The notes below the pieces were generated by a model, which worked only from the letters and a program-made list of their open reading frames with translations, was not told the origin of the DNA and made no database searches. Positions 6,648 to 13,069 of a DNA stretch of 13,069 bases are shown one piece after another. Every line of letters starts with the position of its first letter. The first letter of the stretch is position 1. The translations under genes were made by a program, and so were the position numbers. This stretch comes from a bacterium (GTDB lineage Bacteria > Planctomycetota > Planctomycetia > Pirellulales > Pirellulaceae). The DNA is taken from the NCBI GenBank assembly GCA_030432015.1, contig JAUIHJ010000140.1:1-13069 (forward strand). The letters run 5' to 3'.

Positions 6648-7523
6648 TTAGCGCTCTGCCAGTTCCGCCAGCGCCGCGTGTAATTCCTCGTCATTGGGAA
6701 TGCGATAATGCCAGTTATTGTCGTCTTCCATGAAGGAAACGCCCTTGCCTTTGGTTGTCCGAGCGATCAAGGCGGTGGGCTGGTCCGGGTGGCAGTTCGT
6801 CGCCTGCAGCGCAGCAGCCAAGGCCCCGATGTCGTGCCCGTCGACTTCCTGGGCCGACCAGCCAAACGCCGTGAATTTCGCGGCCAGGGGACTGAGCGCC
6901 ATGATCTCTTCGCTGCGGCCGGTCGCCTGCCAACGGTTAAAGTCGACGACCGCGATGACATTGGACAACTTGTGGGCTCCGGCAAACATGGCCGCTTCCC
7001 ATACCGACCCTTCATTACACTCCCCGTCGCTCAAGACGACCATCACGCGATACGGCAGCCGCTGGATACCCGCCGCCAACGCCATGCCGAGCCCAATCGA
7101 AAGGCCGTGCCCCAGAGATCCTGTGGCCGCTTCAATGCCGGGTGCCCCGCGAGGACTCGGCTGCTCCGGAAGATGGCCGCCCGCCTGATTGAACGTGGCC
7201 AAATCGGCCAGCGGGAAAAACCCCCGATGTGCCAACGTGGCATACAGGGCGGCCGCCCCGTGCCCTTTGCTTAGGATCAGCCGGTCTCGCCAGTCAGCGG
7301 CCGGTTGCTGCGGATCGATGTTGAGCGCAGACCAATAGGCTGCCACCAAGATGTCAACGCACGACAGGCACGAACCCAAATGAGGTGCCCGCGCGCGATG
7401 CGACATCTGGACGATTTCTCGTCGGATGCGGCGGGCCATTGCAACAAGTTCCCGGTCAGTGGCTTCTGGCGTATCGGGTCTGCATGCTCCGAGGCCAGGC
7501 GATGCGTCTTGAGAACGATTCAT
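6648..7523 (-). CDS. Transketolase, N-terminal subunit (thiamine diphosphate-binding)
   Basis: This 291-residue protein matches the first half of transketolase. Visible motifs are SKGHGAAALYATLA (85-98), the conserved GSLGHGLSIGLGMA (135-148), and the thiamine-diphosphate/metal motif starting SDGECNEG (165-172) and closing with VVDFNRWQ (192-199); Asp166 and Asn196 are the likely metal ligands. HLG at 48-50 carries the early active-site histidine. It must pair with the product of the next gene, whose start is 13 nt beyond this stop; the two add up to about 597 residues, close to a full-length transketolase. The start at 7523 lies 10 nt after the epimerase stop with no Shine-Dalgarno, which suggests translational coupling. 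The first 20 residues are not conserved-looking, so a later start is possible. Confidence 0.94.
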   Translation of the reverse strand: MNRSQDASPGLGACRPDTPEATDRELVAMARRIRREIVQMSHRARAPHLGSCLSCVDILVAAYWSALNIDPQQPAADWRDRLILSKGHGAAALYATLAHRGFFPLADLATFNQAGGHLPEQPSPRGAPGIEAATGSLGHGLSIGLGMALAAGIQRLPYRVMVVLSDGECNEGSVWEAAMFAGAHKLSNVIAVVDFNRWQATGRSEEIMALSPLAAKFTAFGWSAQEVDGHDIGALAAALQATNCHPDQPTALIARTTKGKGVSFMEDDNNWHYRIPNDEELHAALAELAER

Positions 7524-7533
7524 GCGGTCGGGC

Positions 7534-8535
7534 TCACGGCGTCTTCATCGACTGAAGCGTCTTGACGTTAAAATACCGATCATCGGTCATGGCGCCGGGA
7601 ACGCGCCCCGCGCGAAAGGCATCGAGCAGATCGGCGGCCGCATCACGAATGGTGCGTTTCGGCGTGTAGCCCAGAACCCGCTGGATCTTACCCGCGCAAA
7701 TGTGGTACGAGCGGTTGTCGTCGGTCGGTGTCGTCACGATATCGACATGCTTACCCACGACGTCACGAATGGTCATGGCGATATCCGCGACCGTGTGATT
7801 TTCGTACCCGACATTGAAAATTTCTCGATCGATCAAGTCGGCCGGCCATTCCAACGACTGAACGTACACGTCCGTCATGTCGTCAATGTGTATGTTGGGG
7901 CGCATCTGCTTGCCGCCGAATACTTTGATGACGTCGTTATGATAGGCGTGATTGGTCAGAATGTTGACTGTCAGATCCAGCCGCAGACGGGGCGAGTCGC
8001 CACATACCGTCGCGGGACGCAGAATCAGGGCCGTGAAGCCCAGGTCCGGGTCTTCCAGCAGGACGTCTTCGCAGAGCGCCTTGTATTTCGAATAATCGGT
8101 AAGCGGTTCCAGCGGCAGATCCTCGGTAACGTTGGGGTCGCTCTTGACTCCGTAAACGCTGGATGACGAGGCATAGATAAATCGCTTGACCTGCTGTTGC
8201 TTGGCGGCAGCGACAAGCTGAAAAAAGGCGTCGTAGTTAACGGACTTGCCGAGTTCGGGATCGAGATCAAAACTCGGGTCGTTCGAGACGCACGCCAGAT
8301 GAATCACTGCGTCGCAGCCGGGGAATGCCCGCTGCAACACATCCGCGTCGCGAATGTCACCCTTGACAAGTTCAAATCGGGGATGATCGCGGACCGCATC
8401 CAGGGGATGTTCACCAAATATGCAAAGGTCCAAGACCTTGACGCGATAACCGGCCGCCAGCAATTTGGGAGTTAAGACGGCGCCGACGTAGCCGGCACCG
8501 CCCGTCACAAGAACGGTCTTCAGATCTTGGTTCAT
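7534..8535 (-). CDS. NAD-dependent sugar epimerase/dehydratase (extended SDR family)
   Basis: This 333-residue protein is the usual length for nucleotide-sugar epimerases. The Rossmann glycine motif GGAGYVG is at 12-18, directly after the first strand VLVT. Catalytic residues are visible: the Ser cluster ASSSSVYG (122-129) and YxxxK as Tyr148/Lys152 in DYSKYK. RPATVCGD (173-180), RPNIHIDD (212-219) and FNVGYENHT (240-248) are typical of the substrate-binding half. It probably epimerises, dehydrates or reduces a nucleotide-bound or phosphorylated sugar in the cytoplasm; the exact substrate cannot be read from motifs. ATG 8535 is chosen because the glycine motif starts immediately after it; the frame remains open to 8718, but that part overlaps the upstream kinase gene. 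It starts 7 nt after that gene's stop. In an HldE-like operon it may fill the place of the heptose epimerase HldD, but it is not evidently HldD itself. Confidence 0.92.
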   Translation of the reverse strand: MNQDLKTVLVTGGAGYVGAVLTPKLLAAGYRVKVLDLCIFGEHPLDAVRDHPRFELVKGDIRDADVLQRAFPGCDAVIHLACVSNDPSFDLDPELGKSVNYDAFFQLVAAAKQQQVKRFIYASSSSVYGVKSDPNVTEDLPLEPLTDYSKYKALCEDVLLEDPDLGFTALILRPATVCGDSPRLRLDLTVNILTNHAYHNDVIKVFGGKQMRPNIHIDDMTDVYVQSLEWPADLIDREIFNVGYENHTVADIAMTIRDVVGKHVDIVTTPTDDNRSYHICAGKIQRVLGYTPKRTIRDAAADLLDAFRAGRVPGAMTDDRYFNVKTLQSMKTP

Positions 8536-8542
8536 GGGTTGC

Positions 8543-10069
8543 TTACTTGAAGAGCGATTCGATATGCCGCTTGAGAGGCAGCGAGTCCAGGGTCTGCTTG
8601 TTTCCCACAACGGCAACCGCTTCGGCACCGGCGACATTGCCGAGAAACGCGAGGATGTCGAGCGGCGTATCCAGGGCGGCGCACAACGACGTGAATCCAA
8701 AAAATGCGTCGCCAGCACCCACGCGGTCGACGACCTTGGTCGCCAGGGCAGGTGCCTGGTGAAATCCAGTACGCCGATTATAGCAAAGGCAGCCCCGCTT
8801 TCCGAGCGTTACCGCGATCGTGGTCGCGTACAAGTGCTGCCCCACCCCCATCAACATCTCCGAAAGGTCGCCGTTGCGACTGCGGCATTCGAGCTGCAAT
8901 TCGTGTTCGGCGAGCGAGACGTAATCTGCCCGCGGATATTTCGAGATCGTGTGAAACCCCTTGTTCGCCGCATTCGACTGCGTGTTCACCGCCAGATATT
9001 TGGCGCCCTTGGCCAGCGCCTCAATCACGCCCGGTGCCATCATTTGATGGCCATAGTCGGTCACGATCACGACATCATATTGTCCGACCTGTTCCAGGCG
9101 TCGGCAGGTATCCCGCTGTTCGTCTTCGGTCAGCGGGTCGTCGCTGAGAAAATTGATCGCGAACATGGGCAGCTGAAAATAGGATTCGAGGTACCGGCGT
9201 TTGACGATCGTCGGCGAGTTGCCCTTGGTTATGAAGTTGGCTTGGACGTTCGCTTTCAATTGGCTTCGGAGCCAGGCCTCTTCAGCATCGGCATCGCCGA
9301 CCATTGAGAGTAAGTCAACACGATCACAAAACGCCGCCAGATGGTTGGCCACGGCAATGGCGCCACCGGCGTATCGTTCGTGGGTTTCGTAGCGTGCCGC
9401 CAGAATCGGAGCCTTGGCTGATTGTCCGATGGCCGCACACGAATAGTATTCGTCAATAATCGCTTCGCCCACGACCAGCACACGGAGGCTGCGCGCCTGG
9501 TCGACGCAACGGATCACGTCCTGCAACGAATGCCGGGCACGAAAGTCGCGGAGGTAAGCGTCGGTCGCCTCGTCGAACTGCGACAGATACTGATTGATCA
9601 GGTGCGATGAACTCGATCGCACCGCGTCGATAAACTCGACCTTCCCACCCAACTCGCGGACGACCTCTTCCTCTGCGATCAACTCGGGGGTCTTGTGGTC
9701 ACGAAACTCGGCGCCTTTGGCATAGATGTCAGGCTTGAGCAAGCGAAGTGCTTCGGCGGCGATCGGCCACTCGTTGACCGCGACGTAGTCCACGCAATCC
9801 AGGGCGGCCAGAGAATCCAACCGGTGCTTTTCGTTGAAGGCCGGTCGGTGCGGTCCCTTGTTGACGAATCGATCGGGGGTTGCAGTGACGACCAGCAGGT
9901 CACCCAGTTCACGGGCCTTCTGGAGATAGCGAATGTGGCCGATATGCAGCAAGTCAAAGACGCCGTGACATTGCACGACAACGGGACGTTGTTCGCCAGG
10001 GACCTCGCGACGAGCTGCCAACAGTTCGGCTAATTCGCTGAGCGTTTTGACTTTGGAGTTTTCAGGCAT
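8543..10069 (-). CDS. Bifunctional nucleotidyltransferase / PfkB-type sugar kinase, HldE-like with reversed domain order
   Basis: This 508-residue protein has two enzymatic halves. Residues 30-160 form a cytidylyltransferase-like domain: CHGVFDLLHIGH (34-45) carries the HxGH nucleotide-binding motif (His42, His45), and VRSSSSH (150-156) fits the second phosphate-binding loop. Residues 190-505 form a PfkB (ribokinase-type) kinase: VVGEAIIDEYY (199-209), AGGAIAVANHLA (234-245), and the anion hole and catalytic base in DRVGAGDAFFG (448-458, Asp454). Classical HldE phosphorylates heptose-7-phosphate and then adds AMP to heptose-1-phosphate, but there the kinase comes first; here the nucleotidyltransferase leads. 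The activity is probably the same type of pair, while sugar and nucleotide are unproven. It heads a run with the epimerase (7-nt gap) and the split transketolase. The start at 10069 lacks a Shine-Dalgarno. Confidence 0.9.
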   Translation of the reverse strand: MPENSKVKTLSELAELLAARREVPGEQRPVVVQCHGVFDLLHIGHIRYLQKARELGDLLVVTATPDRFVNKGPHRPAFNEKHRLDSLAALDCVDYVAVNEWPIAAEALRLLKPDIYAKGAEFRDHKTPELIAEEEVVRELGGKVEFIDAVRSSSSHLINQYLSQFDEATDAYLRDFRARHSLQDVIRCVDQARSLRVLVVGEAIIDEYYSCAAIGQSAKAPILAARYETHERYAGGAIAVANHLAAFCDRVDLLSMVGDADAEEAWLRSQLKANVQANFITKGNSPTIVKRRYLESYFQLPMFAINFLSDDPLTEDEQRDTCRRLEQVGQYDVVIVTDYGHQMMAPGVIEALAKGAKYLAVNTQSNAANKGFHTISKYPRADYVSLAEHELQLECRSRNGDLSEMLMGVGQHLYATTIAVTLGKRGCLCYNRRTGFHQAPALATKVVDRVGAGDAFFGFTSLCAALDTPLDILAFLGNVAGAEAVAVVGNKQTLDSLPLKRHIESLFK

Positions 10070-10129
10070 GAATCGCTTTGGCTGTTAGCCTTGGGCTGAT
10101 TGCTATCCGCTAACCGCCGATCGCAATCC

Positions 10130-10987
10130 TTACCGATGTTTCTGCTTCATCCGCCGACTGTAGGCTTCCAGCTTCCGCTTCTCAGCCTTGGTCAGGCTAT
10201 CGATGCCGTCGCGGCTCACTTTTTGCAACAGCCGATCGCCTTCGGTGTCGAGCGCATCATAGTCTTCCTGAGGTGCGTGCAATTTCAACTTGGGTCCGCG
10301 CCGGATCTTGGGAACGCGGAATCCTGGAACCCAACTGCTGATTCGCCAGCCGAACTTGTAGTAGCCGATGGCGAACACGACGCCGACTAAGTGGACGTCA
10401 AACGCTACATTGCCCGCGCCGCCCACGAATCCGGCAATATTGCCAATGACATACATCATCCCCAGCGCCCAGGCGGGTACGGGCAGGACCATCATGAGCA
10501 GAATCGTCCGCTTGGGAAAATGCAGACAATACAGGATCGTCACCGCCATCACAGCGCCGGATGCCCCCCGCACGCTATGTAAGGGCCAAGCCTCCGGTTC
10601 GTAGACCGCGATGCAACGGAGGGCATACACGAGCCCCCCGAGAAACGCCGCCGTCAGGTACATCCAGAGGAATTCCCGCTTTCCATAAACGCCTTCGATG
10701 TCCCGACCAAAGATAAAGAGGCCGAACATGTTCCAGAAAACGTGGTTGAATCCGTTGTAGTCATGCGCAAACGCATACGTCAGTAACTGCCAACCGAGCC
10801 ACGGCTTAACGATCGACTCGGGGCTGGCCGCCATGCTCTCCATCAGCCAGTGCTCGCCGGAAAACATGTCGGCAATAAAGACGACCACATTGACGACAAT
10901 CAGCTTCGCCACCATCGACCAGTCGCCACCGAGATTGATCCCGGCGGGCGTGTCGTCGCGATAGTATTCTCGGTCGTGGATGCCCAT
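10130..10987 (-). CDS. Rhomboid-family intramembrane serine protease with DUF6576-like tail
   Basis: This 285-residue membrane protein has about six helices between residues 24 and 211. Rhomboid hallmarks are present: HVFWN at 82-86 (the HxxxN motif, Asn86 helping the oxyanion hole), GASG at 141-144 with nucleophile Ser143, and His199 in FDVHLVG as the partner of the catalytic dyad. Such proteases cut single-pass substrates within the membrane. The cytoplasmic C-terminus (about 247-285: EGDRLLQKVSRDGIDSLTKA and on to a very basic end) matches the pattern of the DUF6576 tail seen on bacterial rhomboids. The N-terminal MGIHDREYYRDD precedes the first helix and looks like a conserved short motif. 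The gene stops 60 nt before the kinase fusion on the same strand, so it may be co-transcribed, but it could have only a neighbour relationship. A TATAAC hexamer at 11029-11034 could be its -10. Confidence 0.92.
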   Translation of the reverse strand: MGIHDREYYRDDTPAGINLGGDWSMVAKLIVVNVVVFIADMFSGEHWLMESMAASPESIVKPWLGWQLLTYAFAHDYNGFNHVFWNMFGLFIFGRDIEGVYGKREFLWMYLTAAFLGGLVYALRCIAVYEPEAWPLHSVRGASGAVMAVTILYCLHFPKRTILLMMVLPVPAWALGMMYVIGNIAGFVGGAGNVAFDVHLVGVVFAIGYYKFGWRISSWVPGFRVPKIRRGPKLKLHAPQEDYDALDTEGDRLLQKVSRDGIDSLTKAEKRKLEAYSRRMKQKHR

Positions 10988-11097
10988 ACGTCTCGTGTGC
11001 GAAGGTGGATCGGATGTTCGCGGTTTACGTTATATCGTAGGAGGATTGGGCGACGAAGGCGAGATTGGATTTCGGCTTGACTTCAGTGGCGCCGTTG

Positions 11098-11144
11098 GGG
11101 GCGGCCCTGGGGATTGCCGTCGGGGCGGCCCTGGGGTTGCCGTC
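11098..11144. repeat. Tandem repeat, two 23/24-nt units
   Basis: Two adjacent units, 11098-11121 and 11122-11144, are identical except for one missing base and share the core GGGGCGGCCCTGGGG; a third, decayed copy begins at 11145 (GGGGCGACTGGGGG). It is G-rich on the plus strand. Confidence 0.75.
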
Positions 11145-11189
11145 GGGGCGACTGGGGGCATGCGAGCGGTCGAACGCGGGCTTGGCCCA

Positions 11190-11255
11190 GTTGGGCGCGG
11201 GTCTCCGGCCTGTTGGGCGCGGGTAGCCGGCCTGTTGGGCGCGGGTCTCCGACCC
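11190..11255. repeat. Tandem repeat, three 22-nt units with core GTTGGGCGCGGGT
   Basis: Three consecutive 22-nt units lie at 11190-11211, 11212-11233 and 11234-11255. All begin GTTGGGCGCGGGT; the middle copy differs at TCTCC versus AGCC-type positions, and the last ends in GACCC instead of GGCCT. The third unit is also the left arm of the large inverted repeat. Confidence 0.85.
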
Positions 11256-11371
11256 CGCACATGGAGTGGACCGCAGGTCTCCCGCAACGCGCGGCAGGCA
11301 GGATTTCGCAGCGGACAGAGTGGGGAGACCTGCGTTCGTCGAGCGGGCGGGGTCGGAGACCCGCGCCCAAC
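11234..11371. repeat. Perfect 25-bp inverted repeat with a nested second inverted pair (long hairpin)
   Basis: Positions 11234-11258 and 11347-11371 are exact reverse complements over 25 bp. Inside them, CGCAGGTCTCCC (from 11272) and GGGAGACCTGCG (ending 11334) form a second perfect 12-bp pair. The sequence could therefore fold into a stem of two paired segments around a loop of roughly 40 nt, as DNA cruciform or as RNA in either direction. Such GGTCTCC/GGAGACC hairpins resemble multi-copy intergenic elements, but copy number elsewhere in the genome cannot be seen here. Confidence 0.85.
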
Positions 11372-11427
11372 TGGTGCGCCCAACTGGTGCGCCCAACTGG
11401 TGCGCCCAACTGGTGCGCCCAACAGGC
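11363..11427. repeat. Tandem repeat, 13-nt unit GCGCCCAACTGGT
   Basis: Four perfect copies occupy 11363-11375, 11376-11388, 11389-11401 and 11402-11414, followed by a degenerate fifth (GCGCCCAACAGGC, 11415-11427) and an isolated partial copy at 11437-11448. The unit's first nine bases are the reverse complement of the core of the 22-nt repeats. There are no spacers, so it is not CRISPR-like. Perfect identity suggests recent slippage expansion. Confidence 0.9.
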
Positions 11428-11519
11428 CGGTGACCCGCGCCCAACTGCATCCCCCACACCCAACGTTGTGAAGCGAACATCTGGCGTGGCAGTGTCGAGT
11501 GCGACGTTTGCCAGGTCAC

Positions 11520-13069
11520 TTACGGAGTTGCCGGGGCGACGGCGATCGGACCAGCGGTCGCCGCAGCTGCCGCGGTTTCGCGATCGATTTTTTCGGTCAG
11601 GGCGCGACTGACCGCAGCCAGATTGCTGGCCAACTTGTGATTGGCGTTGTAGAGAAAGCTCAGCCTGGCACGCTTTGCGGTCACAGCCGCCGCCAGCGTC
11701 TCCTGATATTTCTTTATCTGGTCGCGTTCGTAAACAAATTTTTCCAAGTCCGCTTTCAGTTTGACCTGTTCCTGCTCGTGATAGGCAATTTGCCCCACCG
11801 TCAAGGCGTTGGCCTTGGTCAGTTCGTCCGTCCTCCGCTGAATGCGAAGGACATCGGCTGCCAGGTCGCGCGAGCGCCGTTGAATTTCGCGAAACGTCTG
11901 TCCGTAATTCCGCAGGGTGCGGACGTAGATGGGTTCGACCAATTCGCAGACCCCCGTCCCAATCAGCCGATTTGCATCTTCGGGTGGAAAAATGCCGATG
12001 TCATTCTTCTTGAACTTGGCCAGTTCATTCCGTTTCAAGATCGCGATTTCCGCTCGACCGCGGTCAAAGAATGTCTGACTGGTCTTTACCGCACCCAGAT
12101 CTGAGCCGCTGTCGACCTCCTCCTCGTAGGGGCCGGTAAAACGGACCTTCAACCAGCGATTTTCGGGGGGGTCCTGGTCCGTGGCCCGTTTTCCATCTCG
12201 GACATACTCCTGAATAACCGGCTGAAAACGCTGTAAGAAGGCTTCGTCGGTCTCTGCCTGTAATTTCGCGGCACGCGCCATGTGCACGGCAATCTTACGC
12301 TCGTCCACCTTGCCAAAGACGGGCTCGGTGTCGGCGTCCAGGGTCAGGTTCACCGGCGCTTCGGGGTCGGTCACAAAGAAGGTGTGCCCGTCTGGGGCCA
12401 TCGTTTCGTACAGACACCAGGGGGCGCCAGTATTCAGGGCCGCGATTCCCATGGGGGACAAGCCAATGGTTGGCTGCAGGGTCACCGAGGTGTCGGTGAC
12501 CGCCGTGGCGGTGAATTCGCCAATGTAATATTGCGGAAAATTGATGGCGGAAGCCGGATCTGCCAGGACGGGCGCAAGTTCCGCTGGTGCAGGTGCTTCG
12601 GTAAAGGCGTACAAGATCATCTCTTGGGAGATGTTGTTCCGCGCGCGGGGTGCGTCCGCCGGGCCGGTGGTGTTGATGGTGACCGTGCCATCGGCGGCAG
12701 GTGGGCCAGCCATCGCGCAGCCACGCCACACGCGACCGCGATCGATGATCGAGCGAGTCAAGCGGGCATGCAACTCGCGAATCGGCGTCGTCTCCTGCTC
12801 GCGCTTGGTGATATCACCAAAGGTCAGCTTATCACGCTCGGCCGCCAGCTTGGCAACCAACTCCTGCTGCTCGCGCACCAGCGTCCGCCAGGCGTTGTGG
12901 GTGCGGAGGGTCATCGAAACATAGACGACCGTCGCAATGGATGCGCAGTACACCAGAAACATCATCGTGACGTGGAACCAGCGCCACGTCTTGGTGAACA
13001 TGTACGTCAGAAAGAAGAAGAGCAGGGTGAACACGCCGATGCCCGCCTGCCAGAGAACCGGATTGTTCA
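11520..13069 (-). CDS. Membrane-anchored coiled-coil protein of unknown function (start codon cut by window edge)
   Basis: The frame is open to the right edge and reads, from the last two bases, (N)TG AAC AAT CCG, so the start codon is very probably ATG with only its first base missing; that gives 516 residues beginning M-NNPVLWQAG. An in-frame GTG at 13034 would start inside the first membrane helix and is less likely. Two hydrophobic helices (about 5-25 and 32-53) separated by the basic TKTWRW form an N-terminal hairpin. A short helical segment follows (about 60-85, REQQELVAKLAAERDKL), then a mostly beta-like region (about 110-310) and a long helical coiled-coil-like stretch (about 388-497), with an Ala/Pro-rich tail. 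I do not recognise the family. Large planctomycete membrane proteins of this form are usually hypothetical. It is co-directional with the rhomboid gene but separated from it by the repeat island. Confidence 0.85.
   Translation of the reverse strand, partial: NNPVLWQAGIGVFTLLFFFLTYMFTKTWRWFHVTMMFLVYCASIATVVYVSMTLRTHNAWRTLVREQQELVAKLAAERDKLTFGDITKREQETTPIRELHARLTRSIIDRGRVWRGCAMAGPPAADGTVTINTTGPADAPRARNNISQEMILYAFTEAPAPAELAPVLADPASAINFPQYYIGEFTATAVTDTSVTLQPTIGLSPMGIAALNTGAPWCLYETMAPDGHTFFVTDPEAPVNLTLDADTEPVFGKVDERKIAVHMARAAKLQAETDEAFLQRFQPVIQEYVRDGKRATDQDPPENRWLKVRFTGPYEEEVDSGSDLGAVKTSQTFFDRGRAEIAILKRNELAKFKKNDIGIFPPEDANRLIGTGVCELVEPIYVRTLRNYGQTFREIQRRSRDLAADVLRIQRRTDELTKANALTVGQIAYHEQEQVKLKADLEKFVYERDQIKKYQETLAAAVTAKRARLSFLYNANHKLASNLAAVSRALTEKIDRETAAAAATAGPIAVAPATP

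Larger units (their letters stand above)
10988..11519. other. Non-coding repeat-rich intergenic region
   Basis: The 532 nt between the rhomboid start and the stop of the membrane coiled-coil gene appear to hold no real gene. Open frames cross it in several phases, but they encode repetitive peptides dictated by the DNA repeats. Apart from the repeat families and hairpin listed separately, the first 100 nt (10988-11090) contain the rhomboid leader with a weak TATAAC -10 candidate at 11029-11034 (minus). The last 70 nt (11450-11519) show nothing recognisable. Confidence 0.7.

Noticed and set aside
8536..8718. 61-residue N-terminal extension of the epimerase
   Set aside because: It would overlap the end of the kinase fusion, and the Rossmann motif begins right after ATG 8535, as usual for the family.
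11363..11448. CRISPR array
   Set aside because: The 13-nt units are contiguous with no spacers, far too short for CRISPR repeats, and no cas gene is present.
11025..11519. Several long open frames on both strands over the repeat island
   Set aside because: Their peptides are repetitive products of the tandem DNA repeats, the frames overlap one another, and no domain or ribosome site is seen.

Overview
The window most likely comes from a planctomycete, probably near Pirellulales (order is an inference). The evidence is a DUF1549/DUF1553 'planctomycete cytochrome' protein, a DUF6807 (PmoA-like) secreted protein, a secreted tandem alpha/beta-hydrolase of a type common in that phylum, a rhomboid protease with an apparent DUF6576 tail, GC-rich sequence and mostly weak Shine-Dalgarno signals. 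No rRNA, tRNA, CRISPR array, transposase or phage gene was seen.

Layout. 1-1753 (minus): a secreted DUF1549/DUF1553 protein that runs off the left edge. 1754-2003: non-coding sequence with a striking inverted-repeat and hairpin block. 2004-2360 (minus): a two-gene unit made of a CspA-type cold-shock protein and a 35-residue lysine-rich protein too short for routine gene calling. 2361-2681: the divergent intergenic region, with a plausible sigma-70 promoter for the csp gene. 2682-5645 (plus): a secreted two-domain alpha/beta-hydrolase followed by a secreted DUF6807 protein, probably one carbohydrate-related unit. 5646-5713: a short convergent gap.

5714-10069 (minus): a tight four-gene sugar operon. 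In transcription order it encodes a fused nucleotidyltransferase/PfkB kinase (HldE-like but with the domains reversed), an NAD-dependent sugar epimerase/dehydratase, and the N- and C-terminal halves of a split transketolase; the intergenic gaps are only 7, 10 and 13 nt. Together these fit synthesis of a nucleotide-activated heptose or similar surface sugar: the transketolase would supply a ketose phosphate such as sedoheptulose-7-phosphate, the fusion enzyme would phosphorylate and activate the sugar, and the epimerase would tailor it. An isomerase (GmhA) and a phosphatase (GmhB) would be needed and are not in the window. A rhomboid protease gene lies 60 nt upstream on the same strand and may share transcription.

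10988-11519: a repeat island with two tandem-repeat families, a perfect 25-bp inverted repeat and nine copies of one 9-mer in both orientations. 11520-13069 (minus): an unrecognised membrane-anchored coiled-coil protein whose start codon is cut by the right edge, with only its first base missing.

The most distinctive points are the reversed HldE-like fusion inside a transketolase-containing operon, the csp plus Lys-rich micro-gene pair, and the two structured non-coding blocks. Identifications come from reading translated motifs, without database searches.
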